Below, in pieces: positions 41,005-49,934 of a stretch of DNA of 64,000 nt. Source of the stretch: Paenibacillus_G filicis (GTDB taxonomy: Bacteria; Bacillota; Bacilli; Paenibacillales; NBRC-103111); the NCBI RefSeq assembly GCF_038070315.1, contig NZ_JBBPCC010000029.1:1-64000 (forward strand), read 5' to 3'. The stretch's first letter is position 1; every line of letters starts with the position of its first letter. The notes below the pieces were generated by a model. It was not told the DNA's origin. It searched no databases and saw only the letters and a program-made list of their open reading frames with translations. Made by a program: the position numbers and the translations under genes.

Positions 41005-42621
41005 TTAGCTGTTTTTCCAACGATCATAAGCTTTTTGGTAAATCTCTTGGAAGCGGTCGGAACCCATCTTCTTCAGCGTTTGCACATACTTATCCCAGCC
41101 GTCCAGCGATTCTTGGCCAGTAATAAATTTCGCTTCCATCTGAGCCACATAAGTCGTGAGATCGGAACGCAAAGCCGCTACTTCACCAGATTCGGCCTCC
41201 GTCAGGAACAACGCCGGGAATGGCACGCGTGCGCCACGATCCAGCAGCTTGGTCTTGGACTCATTCTCCACCCATTTCGCAAACTCATCCTTCACAGGCT
41301 CGTCCGGCACGACCATGGGAGACGCGATACCGAAGTTAGGCGTAATCTTGGAGCGGTACGTTTCTCTGTCCTCTCCATTCGGTACAGGCAGGTACTCGAT
41401 CTTGGACTTGGCGCTGTCCGTGTATTTCCACAGAATGCCCTCAGGACCTTTGTTGAGCATCATCTGGCCTTCTGGCGAGTACATGTAGTCTACCCAACGG
41501 ATCGATGCTTCCGGATTGCGGTTCGACTTGGAGATAGCGAACGTACCGGTCGAGAAGCCTTTGTTGCGGGCGATTGCCGGAGCGCTCACCGCACTGCTGC
41601 GGACCGGGCTGAACATCACGTCTTCGGTGTTAGGCTGCCCGCCATGCGCCATATACGCATGCCAGTCGGAGAACAGCAGCACTTGGTCGTTTTTGATCTT
41701 CGCCTTCTTCTGGTCATCCGTCTGCGAGAACGACTCGTGATCCAGCAGGTTTTCGGCCCAGAGCTTGTTCAGGTACGTCACATAGCCCTTGTATGCGTCT
41801 TCAGCTGGCGTATAATGAACCTTCGCTTTGTCGTCTACATACAGCTCTTCCTCATACGCGCCGAATGCGCCGAGAAGCCAGGTCCTGATATCTCTCAGCT
41901 TGATGCCTGCAGAGGAAGACAGTGGAATTTCATCCTTCTTGCCGTTCTTATTCAGATCTGTATCTCTGGCCCGCTTCAGCAGGTCGTACAGCTCATCCGT
42001 CGTCTCCGGAAGCTTACTCACATTCAGCTCCTTCAGCATCTTGCCATTGTACCACATCGGATTACGGTACCAAGGCTGGTACGGCTCGATGCGCGGAAGC
42101 GAGTAAATATGTCCGTCCGGCGCCGTGATCGACTTGCGGATATCCGGATTATCGGTCAGCACCTTCTTGATGTTCGGTGCATATTCATCGATCAGCTTCT
42201 CCAGCGGAAGCAGAATGCCTTGAGTTCCATAGTTCAGCTCTTCGGCCTGCGTCAGCTTCGCAGCGAAGAAAATGTCCGGATAGTCGCCGCTGGCGAATAC
42301 TAGGTTTTTCTTCGTATCGAAGCTGTCCCGCGGAGCGTTCCGGTACTCGATCTTGATCCCTGTAAGCTTCTCCAGCTCCTGCATGACCGCCATGTCCTTC
42401 CAATTCTGAAGCCCCATATCAGGAGCCATGATGGATAAGCTCAACGGGGACTTGACGATCGGGTACCCTTCTTTGTTGATCGAGCTTTCCTTGGAGCTTC
42501 CGCTTCCCTTGGCGGCGTCGCCGTTCTCTTTATTACTGGCGCAGCCGCTCAGCACGGTCAGTGTCATAGCTGCGGCCATTGCGGACGCTACTACTTTCTT
42601 TGTTCTGTTAGACAATTGCAT
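41005..42621 (-). CDS. ABC sugar transporter lipoprotein, LplA type
   Basis: 538 residues. Signal peptide with lipobox LTVLSGC, lipidated Cys27. Then a Ser/Lys/Gly linker and a family 1 extracellular binding protein (MAPDMGLQNWKDMAVMQELE, FASGDYPDIFFAAKLTQAEE, DTDLNKNGKKDEIPLSSSAG, which is a calcium-loop-like segment common in this family). It should deliver mannosyl oligosaccharides to the permeases encoded at 34-36 kb although it is transcribed separately. The same operator-like palindrome stands 137 bases upstream. Confidence 0.92.
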   Translation of the reverse strand: MQLSNRTKKVVASAMAAAMTLTVLSGCASNKENGDAAKGSGSSKESSINKEGYPIVKSPLSLSIMAPDMGLQNWKDMAVMQELEKLTGIKIEYRNAPRDSFDTKKNLVFASGDYPDIFFAAKLTQAEELNYGTQGILLPLEKLIDEYAPNIKKVLTDNPDIRKSITAPDGHIYSLPRIEPYQPWYRNPMWYNGKMLKELNVSKLPETTDELYDLLKRARDTDLNKNGKKDEIPLSSSAGIKLRDIRTWLLGAFGAYEEELYVDDKAKVHYTPAEDAYKGYVTYLNKLWAENLLDHESFSQTDDQKKAKIKNDQVLLFSDWHAYMAHGGQPNTEDVMFSPVRSSAVSAPAIARNKGFSTGTFAISKSNRNPEASIRWVDYMYSPEGQMMLNKGPEGILWKYTDSAKSKIEYLPVPNGEDRETYRSKITPNFGIASPMVVPDEPVKDEFAKWVENESKTKLLDRGARVPFPALFLTEAESGEVAALRSDLTTYVAQMEAKFITGQESLDGWDKYVQTLKKMGSDRFQEIYQKAYDRWKNS

Positions 42622-43196
42622 GTCCTCCCTTATTGTTATATATGAAAGCCGTCATAATAAGCGAAGGCAGGTCATGCTTTCCGCTATTATGATCACGCTT
42701 GCAACATGCTTTCCTCCAAGACATCTCCAGGTTCTCGATGTCCGGTATGTATCAAGCTGCTAGCGCTTACAAACTGAAGTTTAATCTTCACGGCCTGCCG
42801 AGTAAATATGTCGATTTTGTACTGTCAGAGACACTCCTGTCATGCTGTTGATTATGCGGATTGTTTCAGCATGTTGAATGGATGCATCCAGCAGCTCTGC
42901 AAACAGGAATATGTGGTTTTTGAGAACCATTCCCGCAGAGCAAAATATACACATTGTACTTTATCAAGAACAACTCGCCGCAACAACCCCATTAAAGCTC
43001 AGTTTTAAACATCCATTTCATCATTTAATTTGGTATATCATATATTTAATCCTATCACATATTCGATATATTAAATGTGAATAAAAATCATTTACATTTC
43101 CATATTTTAAGCGATATAATCTATTTCGTTAACCGGATATAGTTTCCATCTAAGATGCCAACAAAAGATATATCAAATTTACATAAGGAGTCCCCT
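42622..43196. other. Divergent control region between the binding protein and GntR regulator genes
   Basis: 575 bases with no credible gene. It contains the cre-like palindrome at 42758-42771 and a very AT-rich part (43020-43140), where AAATGT and ACATTT at about 43073-43099 form an inverted repeat that could be the regulator's own operator. Confidence 0.6.
42758..42771 (-). promoter_or_regulatory. cre-like operator upstream of the binding-protein gene
   Basis: On the minus strand TGTAAGCGCTAGCA fits TGWNANCGNTNNCA. It differs from the site at 36286-36299 by one base within 14 and shares flanking bases with it. Confidence 0.7.
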
Positions 43197-44285
43197 ATGC
43201 CAAGTGTGCCGCTTTACCAACATATCGTGAATAGGTTGAAGCAGCAGATTCGATCGGGAGAATTACAGCCGGGTGATCAGATTCCTACCGAATTACAGCT
43301 GTCTGAAGCGTTTCAAGTAAGCCGCATTACATCCAAACGGGCATTAAGCGAGCTGGAGCATGCCAAGCTGATCTATCGCGTGCAAGGAAAAGGAAGCTTC
43401 GTAAGCCCTCGGAATCCGCCCCTCCGCTCTTCGTTGACTTCGAGCAAAGAAATATTGCTGATTCTTCCTTTCGCCGACAATCCCGGTATTAGTGACTACA
43501 TCAAAGGTGCCAGCGATTATTTGTCCCATACGGACTTTAGCTTTCATATTCAATCGAATACGGCGGCAGGACAGCGCAAGCTGCTCCAGGCAGCCCTGCG
43601 CAGCTCCATTTCAGGTGTGCTGCTGTACCCGCATAGCAGTCTGGCCGATCTGGATATTTTGTACCAATACTACTTGCAAGACTTTCCCTTGATTACTTTG
43701 GATAAAAGCATCAGCGGGATTCCTCTTCCCTCTGTCGTATCCGACAATTTCAATGGGGGCTACGAAGCAACCCGATATCTGCTTCAGCATCAGCATACAC
43801 GAATAGCGTATCTCACGGCCAATCCCATCTCTCAGCTGTCATCCATTCGAGACCGTTACTTCGGGTACCTGAAGGCCTTGTCAGACTACGGTATATCCTA
43901 TCCTGAAGAGGAGGAGTTGCCCGGCGTCTTTACCACGGAGCACACGATTCACTCGCTGCTGCAGCACAAGATCACGGCCATTGTGGCCGAGAATGACATT
44001 CTGGCCATCGATCTGATCGCCCAAGCGAAAGAGCAGCATATCCGTATTCCCGGAGATCTCTCGATTATTGGCTTCGATAACATTCCCATGACCCATATGA
44101 TCGAACCGCCATTGACGACAGTCGCCCAGGATTTTGTCCGATTGGGATATCTGGCCGCCGAGAGCTTGGTACACCGCATCGAAAGAGGACAATGGCCAGA
44201 GAGTGTCCGGCAGCAGGTGCCTGTAGCTCTCCTGCAGCGCGCCTCCGTCGAAGCCCTGACCGCTTCACCCTCAATCCACATATAA
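43197..44285 (+). CDS. GntR-LacI hybrid regulator
   Basis: 362 residues from the ATG at 43197, which follows AAGGAG. Residues 1-70 are a GntR winged helix (YQHIVNRLKQQIRSGELQPG, TELQLSEAFQVSRITSKRAL). Residues 80-360 are a LacI/periplasmic-binding-protein-type effector domain (VSDNFNGGYEATRYLLQHQH, LSIIGFDNIPMTHMIEPPLT). This is the AraR plan. It is followed 13 bases later by the GH92 gene, so it probably senses a mannoside and controls the locus. Confidence 0.9.
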   Translation: MPSVPLYQHIVNRLKQQIRSGELQPGDQIPTELQLSEAFQVSRITSKRALSELEHAKLIYRVQGKGSFVSPRNPPLRSSLTSSKEILLILPFADNPGISDYIKGASDYLSHTDFSFHIQSNTAAGQRKLLQAALRSSISGVLLYPHSSLADLDILYQYYLQDFPLITLDKSISGIPLPSVVSDNFNGGYEATRYLLQHQHTRIAYLTANPISQLSSIRDRYFGYLKALSDYGISYPEEEELPGVFTTEHTIHSLLQHKITAIVAENDILAIDLIAQAKEQHIRIPGDLSIIGFDNIPMTHMIEPPLTTVAQDFVRLGYLAAESLVHRIERGQWPESVRQQVPVALLQRASVEALTASPSIHI

Positions 44286-44298
44286 GAAGGAGACTATT

Positions 44299-46488
44299 AT
44301 GCTGCACTACATCGATACGAGGCAAGGCACGAACAGCAAATATACGTATTCCAACGGAAACACATTGCCGTATACGAATGTTCCCTTCGGCATGAACCAC
44401 TATGTGCTGCAAACCCAAGCCGAAGGAAGCTGGTTCTTCAATCCCAACGACCGCGTGACGCAGGGAATTCGGTTAACTCATCAACCGAGTCCGTGGATGG
44501 GCGACTTTGCTCATTTTCTCATGACACCCATTGCCGATGATAAGATCAAAGGAACCCCCTTCTCCTGCCAGAGCTCTTACCGTCCCGAAGAAGCTGTATT
44601 CAAACCGCACTACTTGCGGTTCAAGCAGCAGCGGTACAACATCGTGACCGAGCTGACTCCAAGCTGCTATGGAGCGGCGCTTCGCCTTACCTATCAGTCT
44701 AATCAACAAGCAGGCTTTGTCATCAACGCAGCCAAAAAAAGCGCCTTTCAGCTAGATGCCGACAACCGGACCCTGCGGGGCTTCGTCAACAACTACGCGG
44801 GAGCTCAAGATGAAAACTTCGGCATCTACCTGGTCATGACCTTCGATAAGCCGATCGATCTCTGGAACACAGGGTATTACAACGCAGATAAGCAATTCGT
44901 AAGCTGTAAATCCCTGGAAGGGGAGAACCAGCACTATGTCATCCGTTTCCTGGATGCCGAGCAGAGCGTCCTGAATATCCGATTGGCCACTTCCTTTATC
45001 AGCTACGCGCAAGCGGAGCTCAACCTGCAGCGGGAAATCGGGGCTTCCTTTGACCAATTGAAGGACAGTGCGGAAGACCAGTGGAATCATTATCTGAGCA
45101 AAATTCAGGTTACTCACCAAAGCGAGGAAGCTTTAAGGACGTTCTACACCTGCCTATACCGCATGTTCCTGTTCCCACAAAAATTCTACGAGCTGGATGC
45201 AAATGGCGAGCCTGTTCATTACGATACGACGTCCAAAACCGTCAAGAAAGGCATCCTCTATACGAACAACGGCTTCTGGGATACGTTCAGGACGGTATAT
45301 CCGCTGTATTCAATTCTGGCTCCCCGTGAATACGAGGAGATGCTGGAGGGCTTCCTGAACTCCTACCGGGAGACGGGCTTCCTGCCCAAGTGGCTGTCTC
45401 CGGATGAGCGGGGCCTGATGCCGGGAACGCTGATCGATGCCGTCGTCGCTGACGCCGCGGTCAAAGGCATCGCGGATAAGCTCATGCCGGAGCTACTCGA
45501 AGCCATGCTGGCCGGAGCGACTACGCAGAGCGAGAAGAATATCTACGGCCGCCAAGGTACCTACGATTATGCCAAATACGGCTATGTGCCGAGCAGCTAC
45601 CACGAGAGCGTGAACCACACGCTCGACTATGCATACAGCGATTATTGCATCAGCGTAGTCGCAGATAAGCTGGGCAAGCAGGAGCTGGCGGAGCAGTACC
45701 GGCGCAGCGCGCTGAATTACCGACATATATTCGATTCGGAGACTGGATTTATGAGGGCTAAGGATGCCGAAGGCCGGTTCAGGGAGGACTTCAACGATAC
45801 GAGCTGGGGGCTCGACTATGCCGAAGGAAGCGCCTGGCAAAGCAGCTTTGCCGTCTACCAGGACGTAGCCGGCCTGATCGACGCCTATGGGTCGGAGCAA
45901 AGATTCTTCGACAGATTGACAGAGCTGTGCAACAAGGCACCGCACTTTGATGTCAGAGGGTACGGCTTTGAAATCCATGAGATGAGCGAAATGGCTGCGG
46001 TCGATTTTGGACAGCTGGCGATCTCCAATCAGCCGAGCTTTCACTTGCCGTATCTGTTTAGCTATGCCGGACAGCCTGCTTCTTCGCAGGTGGTTCTGAA
46101 GCAGATCATAACTCATCTGTTCAACAGCGGCTTCGACGGCTTCCCGGGCGATGAGGATAACGGCAGCATGTCCGGCTGGTACATCTTCAGCTCCATGGGC
46201 TTCTATCCGGTCTGCCCCGGCAGCGGCGAGTATGTGCTCGGCATTCCGTTGTTCGACACGGTGAGGATTGAGCTGCCTAATGGGTCGTATATGTCAATTA
46301 CGACCGATAATAATAATCCCCAGTCTAACTTTGTATCGGAGGTTAAGCTGGATCGCGAGAGCTACACCAAGCTATTTATTACCCATGAGGATATCATGGC
46401 GGGCAAAGAGCTGAGCTTCCGACTCGGTCTGGCTCCAAGCTATCGTTCTTATGAGCGGGATGAGCTTCCTTTTTCTATTTCAAAATAG
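44299..46488 (+). CDS. GH92 alpha-mannosidase
   Basis: 729 residues without a signal peptide; AGAAGGAGA precedes the ATG. MLHYIDTRQGTNSKYTYSNG, NVPFGMNHYV, QPSPWMGDFAHFLMTP, NNGFWDTFRTVYPLYSIL and GFPGDEDNGSMSGWYIFSSM are GH92 hallmarks, with the acid/base and calcium region in the last. GH92 enzymes are calcium-dependent exo-alpha-mannosidases, mostly alpha-1,2, that trim high-mannose N-glycans. The cytoplasmic form fits uptake of intact glycans. Confidence 0.94.
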   Translation: MLHYIDTRQGTNSKYTYSNGNTLPYTNVPFGMNHYVLQTQAEGSWFFNPNDRVTQGIRLTHQPSPWMGDFAHFLMTPIADDKIKGTPFSCQSSYRPEEAVFKPHYLRFKQQRYNIVTELTPSCYGAALRLTYQSNQQAGFVINAAKKSAFQLDADNRTLRGFVNNYAGAQDENFGIYLVMTFDKPIDLWNTGYYNADKQFVSCKSLEGENQHYVIRFLDAEQSVLNIRLATSFISYAQAELNLQREIGASFDQLKDSAEDQWNHYLSKIQVTHQSEEALRTFYTCLYRMFLFPQKFYELDANGEPVHYDTTSKTVKKGILYTNNGFWDTFRTVYPLYSILAPREYEEMLEGFLNSYRETGFLPKWLSPDERGLMPGTLIDAVVADAAVKGIADKLMPELLEAMLAGATTQSEKNIYGRQGTYDYAKYGYVPSSYHESVNHTLDYAYSDYCISVVADKLGKQELAEQYRRSALNYRHIFDSETGFMRAKDAEGRFREDFNDTSWGLDYAEGSAWQSSFAVYQDVAGLIDAYGSEQRFFDRLTELCNKAPHFDVRGYGFEIHEMSEMAAVDFGQLAISNQPSFHLPYLFSYAGQPASSQVVLKQIITHLFNSGFDGFPGDEDNGSMSGWYIFSSMGFYPVCPGSGEYVLGIPLFDTVRIELPNGSYMSITTDNNNPQSNFVSEVKLDRESYTKLFITHEDIMAGKELSFRLGLAPSYRSYERDELPFSISK

Positions 46489-46540
46489 GAGTGAAATCCA
46501 GGCATCGTCAAGAAATAAACACGCGATGAGCTAACGTACC

Positions 46541-46574
46541 CGAATAAGGCCGAGCAGCAGCTCGGCCTTATTCG
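46541..46574 (+). terminator. Hairpin downstream of GH92
   Basis: CGAATAAGGCCGAG / CTCGGCCTTATTCG with a 6-nt loop. The stem is perfect but no U-run follows, so termination would be inefficient. Confidence 0.55.
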
Positions 46575-46595
46575 CATAAACAAATTCTCTCCAAT

Positions 46596-46882
46596 TTAAT
46601 TCGATAGCTCCCATTTAAAATTTATGGGTTTAATGAAATCCATAGATAAGGACCCGCCTCTAATCCTCCCCCCTATTTCATTGTGAATGTTGGACCTTGT
46701 CAAAGTGGCCACCAGCATATTCACTGACACAAATACGAGCATATCATTTAGTGTTATTCCATTTACCTCAGCTTTGCCGGCATAAAGGACACCCCATCAT
46801 CCTGAACATAACAAACAAACGAGTGATCCCCTCCAAGGTCTAAGTATTTCAAATGTATTTTATTTATAAATATGTCTTTAAC
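46596..46882 (-). pseudogene. Decayed gene for a protein of about 95 residues, family unknown
   Basis: Two adjoining frames on the minus strand read as one protein: VKDIFINKIHLKYLDLGGDH, SFVCYVQDDG, then one base out of frame VLYAGKAEVNGITLNDMLVF, VSVNMLVATLTRSNIHNEIG, GRIRGGSLSMDFIKPINFKW and ELSN-stop. The break is at a GGGG run near 46793. A site AAAGG stands nine bases before a GTT where a start codon would be expected. Lost start and a frameshift suggest a pseudogene. Confidence 0.45.
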
Positions 46883-46988
46883 TTAACTCTACCTTTTTAA
46901 GCCCTATGCTATAATCAGACCGAAGATACTCCTATTCGGTTCTACAGATCTACTACATACAACAATATTTGGAGGTATTCGACCCGCT

Positions 46989-48737
46989 ATGCCCACTTTC
47001 ATCTCCCGAAGCGTTTCACGCAAGCTCAGTCTGATGTTATTCAGTATCATGCTCGCCTTCGCGCTTTCCTCAGCGTTCTTTTCCTACCAAGGGATGCGAA
47101 GCCAGTACATCGACAACGTCAAAACGATCCACGAAACCAATGAGCTGATGGCCACCTTGCTCAGCTCCTATATCGTAAGTATTAGAGACAGCAAAAAAAC
47201 ACCCGCCGAGCTGCTCAAGGACGAGAACTATATTGCACTGGCCGGCGTGCTCGACTCCATGGTGAAGAAGGAACTGGTGGAGAACGCCTACGTGTTCAGC
47301 CCTGACATCCAATCCCAGGGCGGCAAGGATATCCTGAACATTCTTGTGACGAATACGTCCTTATCCGGCTTGCAGCCGCCGAAAAGTCCTTACACGCTGC
47401 CTGATGCGTTTAAAAAAGCAGTACTAGAGCTCGATAAGCTCGACGTCGCTCTGACCGACACATACCGTGATGATAGTGGGGTGGATTATATAAGCACGTT
47501 GTCCAAAGTCCGGGATGACAAAGGAAATACACTTGCCATCTTCGGCTTGGACTTCAAGTACGACAATATCCAAACAATGCTGGCCAAAGAAATCTTTTAC
47601 TCATTCGGCTTCGCCTTGCTGCTGGGTATCCTGTTCTCTGTGCTGAGCTGGTTTGCCATCTTGAAGCAGTTGGCTCCGCTCAAGGAGCTCACCGAAGCTA
47701 CGAACCGTGCAGCCCATGGCGATTTCTCGTTCCAGGTTCCTGTCACCCGCCAAGACGACTTCGGACGGTTGAAGCAATACTTCAATTCGATGCTGGTCAA
47801 CGTAGCCGCTCTGCTGAACGATGTAGCCGCTTCTTCGCAAACAGCGGTTTCCGCTTCGCGCGCGATGCAAGAAGGCTCGACCCGCAGCCTGGATACCACG
47901 CGTCAGATGGCTCACGCGGTACAGGAGATTGCCGCAGGGGCCGAATTGCAGCAGCATAGCACCGCCGAGACGAAGCGGGCGATTGAAGAAATGGCTGTAG
48001 GCGTACAGCGGATTGCCGAATCGGCAGGCGATGTGACGGAGCAGGTATTCGCGGTGGCCGAGGAAACCGGCACCAACCAGAAGCTGATGGCTCAGACCGT
48101 AGAGCAGATGGAGCGGATCAACGAAAGCGTGCATGAGTCCGAGGAAAAACTGGAACGGCTGCTGGAGCGCTCTAGCGATATCAGTGGAATTGTCAGCATT
48201 ATCAGCGACATTGCCAACCAGACCAATCTGCTCTCGCTCAACGCCTCGATTGAAGCGGCGCGCGCAGGCGAGCATGGCCGTGGATTTGCCATAGTTGCAG
48301 GAGAAATCCGCAAGCTTGCTGAGCAATCCCAGGTGTCGTCCCAGTCGATCGCCGAGCTGATTGGCGGTATTACTCAAGACACGGACAGCATCGCAACCAG
48401 CATGCGGGCAGGCGCTCAAGAAGCGACCAGTGGGGCTGAGATCGTCCGCCGCACCTACGATGGCTTCGAACGGATTGCTGGCTCCGTCCGTCAGATTACT
48501 TCCCAGGTCGAAGAAATTTCGGCAGCTACAGAACAATTATCCGCCAGTTCTGAGGAAATCTCGGCGACGATGGAGGAGCTGTCACGTATCTCCAGACAAG
48601 CGGCAGCGAATGCCCAGGAGGCAGCCGCTTCAGTCGACCATCAGGTGCAGACAATGGATGCAATGACCCAATCGGTCGAAGAATTAAGCGCAAGTTCCGA
48701 TAAGGTCAACGAAGGGCTGAGCAAATTTACAATCTAG
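46989..48737 (+). CDS. Methyl-accepting chemotaxis protein with extracellular Cache domain
   Basis: 582 residues; GGAGG precedes the ATG. TM1 at 12-33, single-Cache-like sensor at 35-200 (AELLKDENYIALAGVLDSMV), TM2 at 202-224, HAMP at 225-280 and the signalling hairpin at 300-575 with tip NQTNLLSLNASIEAARAGEH. It should pass ligand signals to CheA/CheW. Sitting next to the mannoside locus may be chance. Confidence 0.93.
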   Translation: MPTFISRSVSRKLSLMLFSIMLAFALSSAFFSYQGMRSQYIDNVKTIHETNELMATLLSSYIVSIRDSKKTPAELLKDENYIALAGVLDSMVKKELVENAYVFSPDIQSQGGKDILNILVTNTSLSGLQPPKSPYTLPDAFKKAVLELDKLDVALTDTYRDDSGVDYISTLSKVRDDKGNTLAIFGLDFKYDNIQTMLAKEIFYSFGFALLLGILFSVLSWFAILKQLAPLKELTEATNRAAHGDFSFQVPVTRQDDFGRLKQYFNSMLVNVAALLNDVAASSQTAVSASRAMQEGSTRSLDTTRQMAHAVQEIAAGAELQQHSTAETKRAIEEMAVGVQRIAESAGDVTEQVFAVAEETGTNQKLMAQTVEQMERINESVHESEEKLERLLERSSDISGIVSIISDIANQTNLLSLNASIEAARAGEHGRGFAIVAGEIRKLAEQSQVSSQSIAELIGGITQDTDSIATSMRAGAQEATSGAEIVRRTYDGFERIAGSVRQITSQVEEISAATEQLSASSEEISATMEELSRISRQAAANAQEAAASVDHQVQTMDAMTQSVEELSASSDKVNEGLSKFTI

Positions 48738-48764
48738 TTGTATCTTCTGTAGCTTGATGAACAC

Positions 48765-48800
48765 GCCGGTTTGTTCGATATAACGAACAAACCGGCTTTT
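48765..48800 (+). terminator. Terminator after the chemoreceptor
   Basis: GCCGGTTTGTTCG / CGAACAAACCGGC stem, 6-nt loop, TTTT tail. Confidence 0.88.
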
Positions 48801-48912
48801 GCGTCTATAGCCGGGACATCAGTAGCCCGTCCACCGAACCTTTATTTGAAGCAGCCTGTTCTTTGTCCTACAATAGAGATTGAATCCAGTCTACATAAGG
48901 AGGCTATCGGCC

Positions 48913-49836
48913 ATGAAATACAGACAATTAGGTCAAACCGGTCTTAAGGTTTCGGTGATCGGCGTCGGCACCTGGCAGCTCGGAGGCGAATGGGGCAAGC
49001 CGTACACGCAGCAGGAGACGGACGCGATTCTCGATCAGGCCAGAGAAAGCGGCATCAACCTGATCGATACCGCCGAATGCTATGGCGATCATACGTCGGA
49101 GTCGCTGATCGGCGGATATTTGGCCCGCGGCCGCCGCGAGGATTGGATCGTGGCTACGAAGTTTGGCCACCACTTCCATGAAAACTTTACCCGATCGCAG
49201 GAATGGTCACCGGAGCAAGTGCTGTCCCAACTGGAAGCATCGCTCAAGGTGCTTCGTACCGATTATGTCGACATCTACCAGTTCCACTCCGGTACGGACG
49301 AAGTCTTCGATCAGGATGCGCTGTGGACGATGCTGGACAAGCAGGTCCAGGCGGGGAAGATCCGCCATCTCGGCACCTCAATCGGCAGCAACGACAACCT
49401 GCATCAGGTCGAAGCGTCCACGCGCATCGGCTCCAAGGTCATCCAGGTCGTATATAACCGGCTGGACCGTCTTCCGGAGGAGCGTGTATTCCCTTCATGC
49501 GAGGAGCAGCAGCTCGGCGTATTGGCCCGGGTACCGCTCGCCAGCGGTTACCTGAGCGGCAAATACAAGCCGGGAGCCGTCTTCCCGGACAATGACGTGC
49601 GTCACCGTCACGAGGCTGAGCAGACGCGGTTGAAGCTCGAGGAAGTCGAACGCATCCGCACGCAAGAAATTCCAGCCGGCATGGACATGTCCGCCTGGGC
49701 ACTGGCCTGGTGCCTCAAGCACCCGGCCGTGACCGCCGTTATCCCCGGCTGCAAGAGCCCCGAGCAGGTCATTGCGAATGCTGCGGCAGCCGCTTATGTC
49801 GGAGACGGCCATCCGCAAACCTGGCAGGAAGCGTAG
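48913..49836 (+). CDS. Aldo/keto reductase
   Basis: 307 residues from the ATG at 48913 after AAGGAGG. The catalytic set is visible: Asp/Tyr in NLIDTAECYGDHTSE, Lys in VATKFGHHF, and His in YQFHSGTDEV. The C-terminal NADPH site follows VTAVIPGCKSPEQVIANAA. NADPH-dependent carbonyl reduction; the substrate is unknown. Single gene with its own terminator. Confidence 0.92.
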   Translation: MKYRQLGQTGLKVSVIGVGTWQLGGEWGKPYTQQETDAILDQARESGINLIDTAECYGDHTSESLIGGYLARGRREDWIVATKFGHHFHENFTRSQEWSPEQVLSQLEASLKVLRTDYVDIYQFHSGTDEVFDQDALWTMLDKQVQAGKIRHLGTSIGSNDNLHQVEASTRIGSKVIQVVYNRLDRLPEERVFPSCEEQQLGVLARVPLASGYLSGKYKPGAVFPDNDVRHRHEAEQTRLKLEEVERIRTQEIPAGMDMSAWALAWCLKHPAVTAVIPGCKSPEQVIANAAAAAYVGDGHPQTWQEA

Positions 49837-49884
49837 AGTAGCAGCTGCACCGGCGTCCGGCTGCCTAGCCCGGTAAACGTCCAA

Positions 49885-49919
49885 GAAGCCGCATCCAGTT
49901 CGGATGCGGCTTCTTCTTC
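49885..49919. terminator. Bidirectional terminator between aldo/keto reductase and GGDEF-EAL genes
   Basis: GAAGCCGCATCC / GGATGCGGCTTC with a 5-nt loop, followed by TTCTTC on the plus strand. The genes converge here. Confidence 0.75.
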
Positions 49920-49934
49920 AAGTTCCGTATACAG

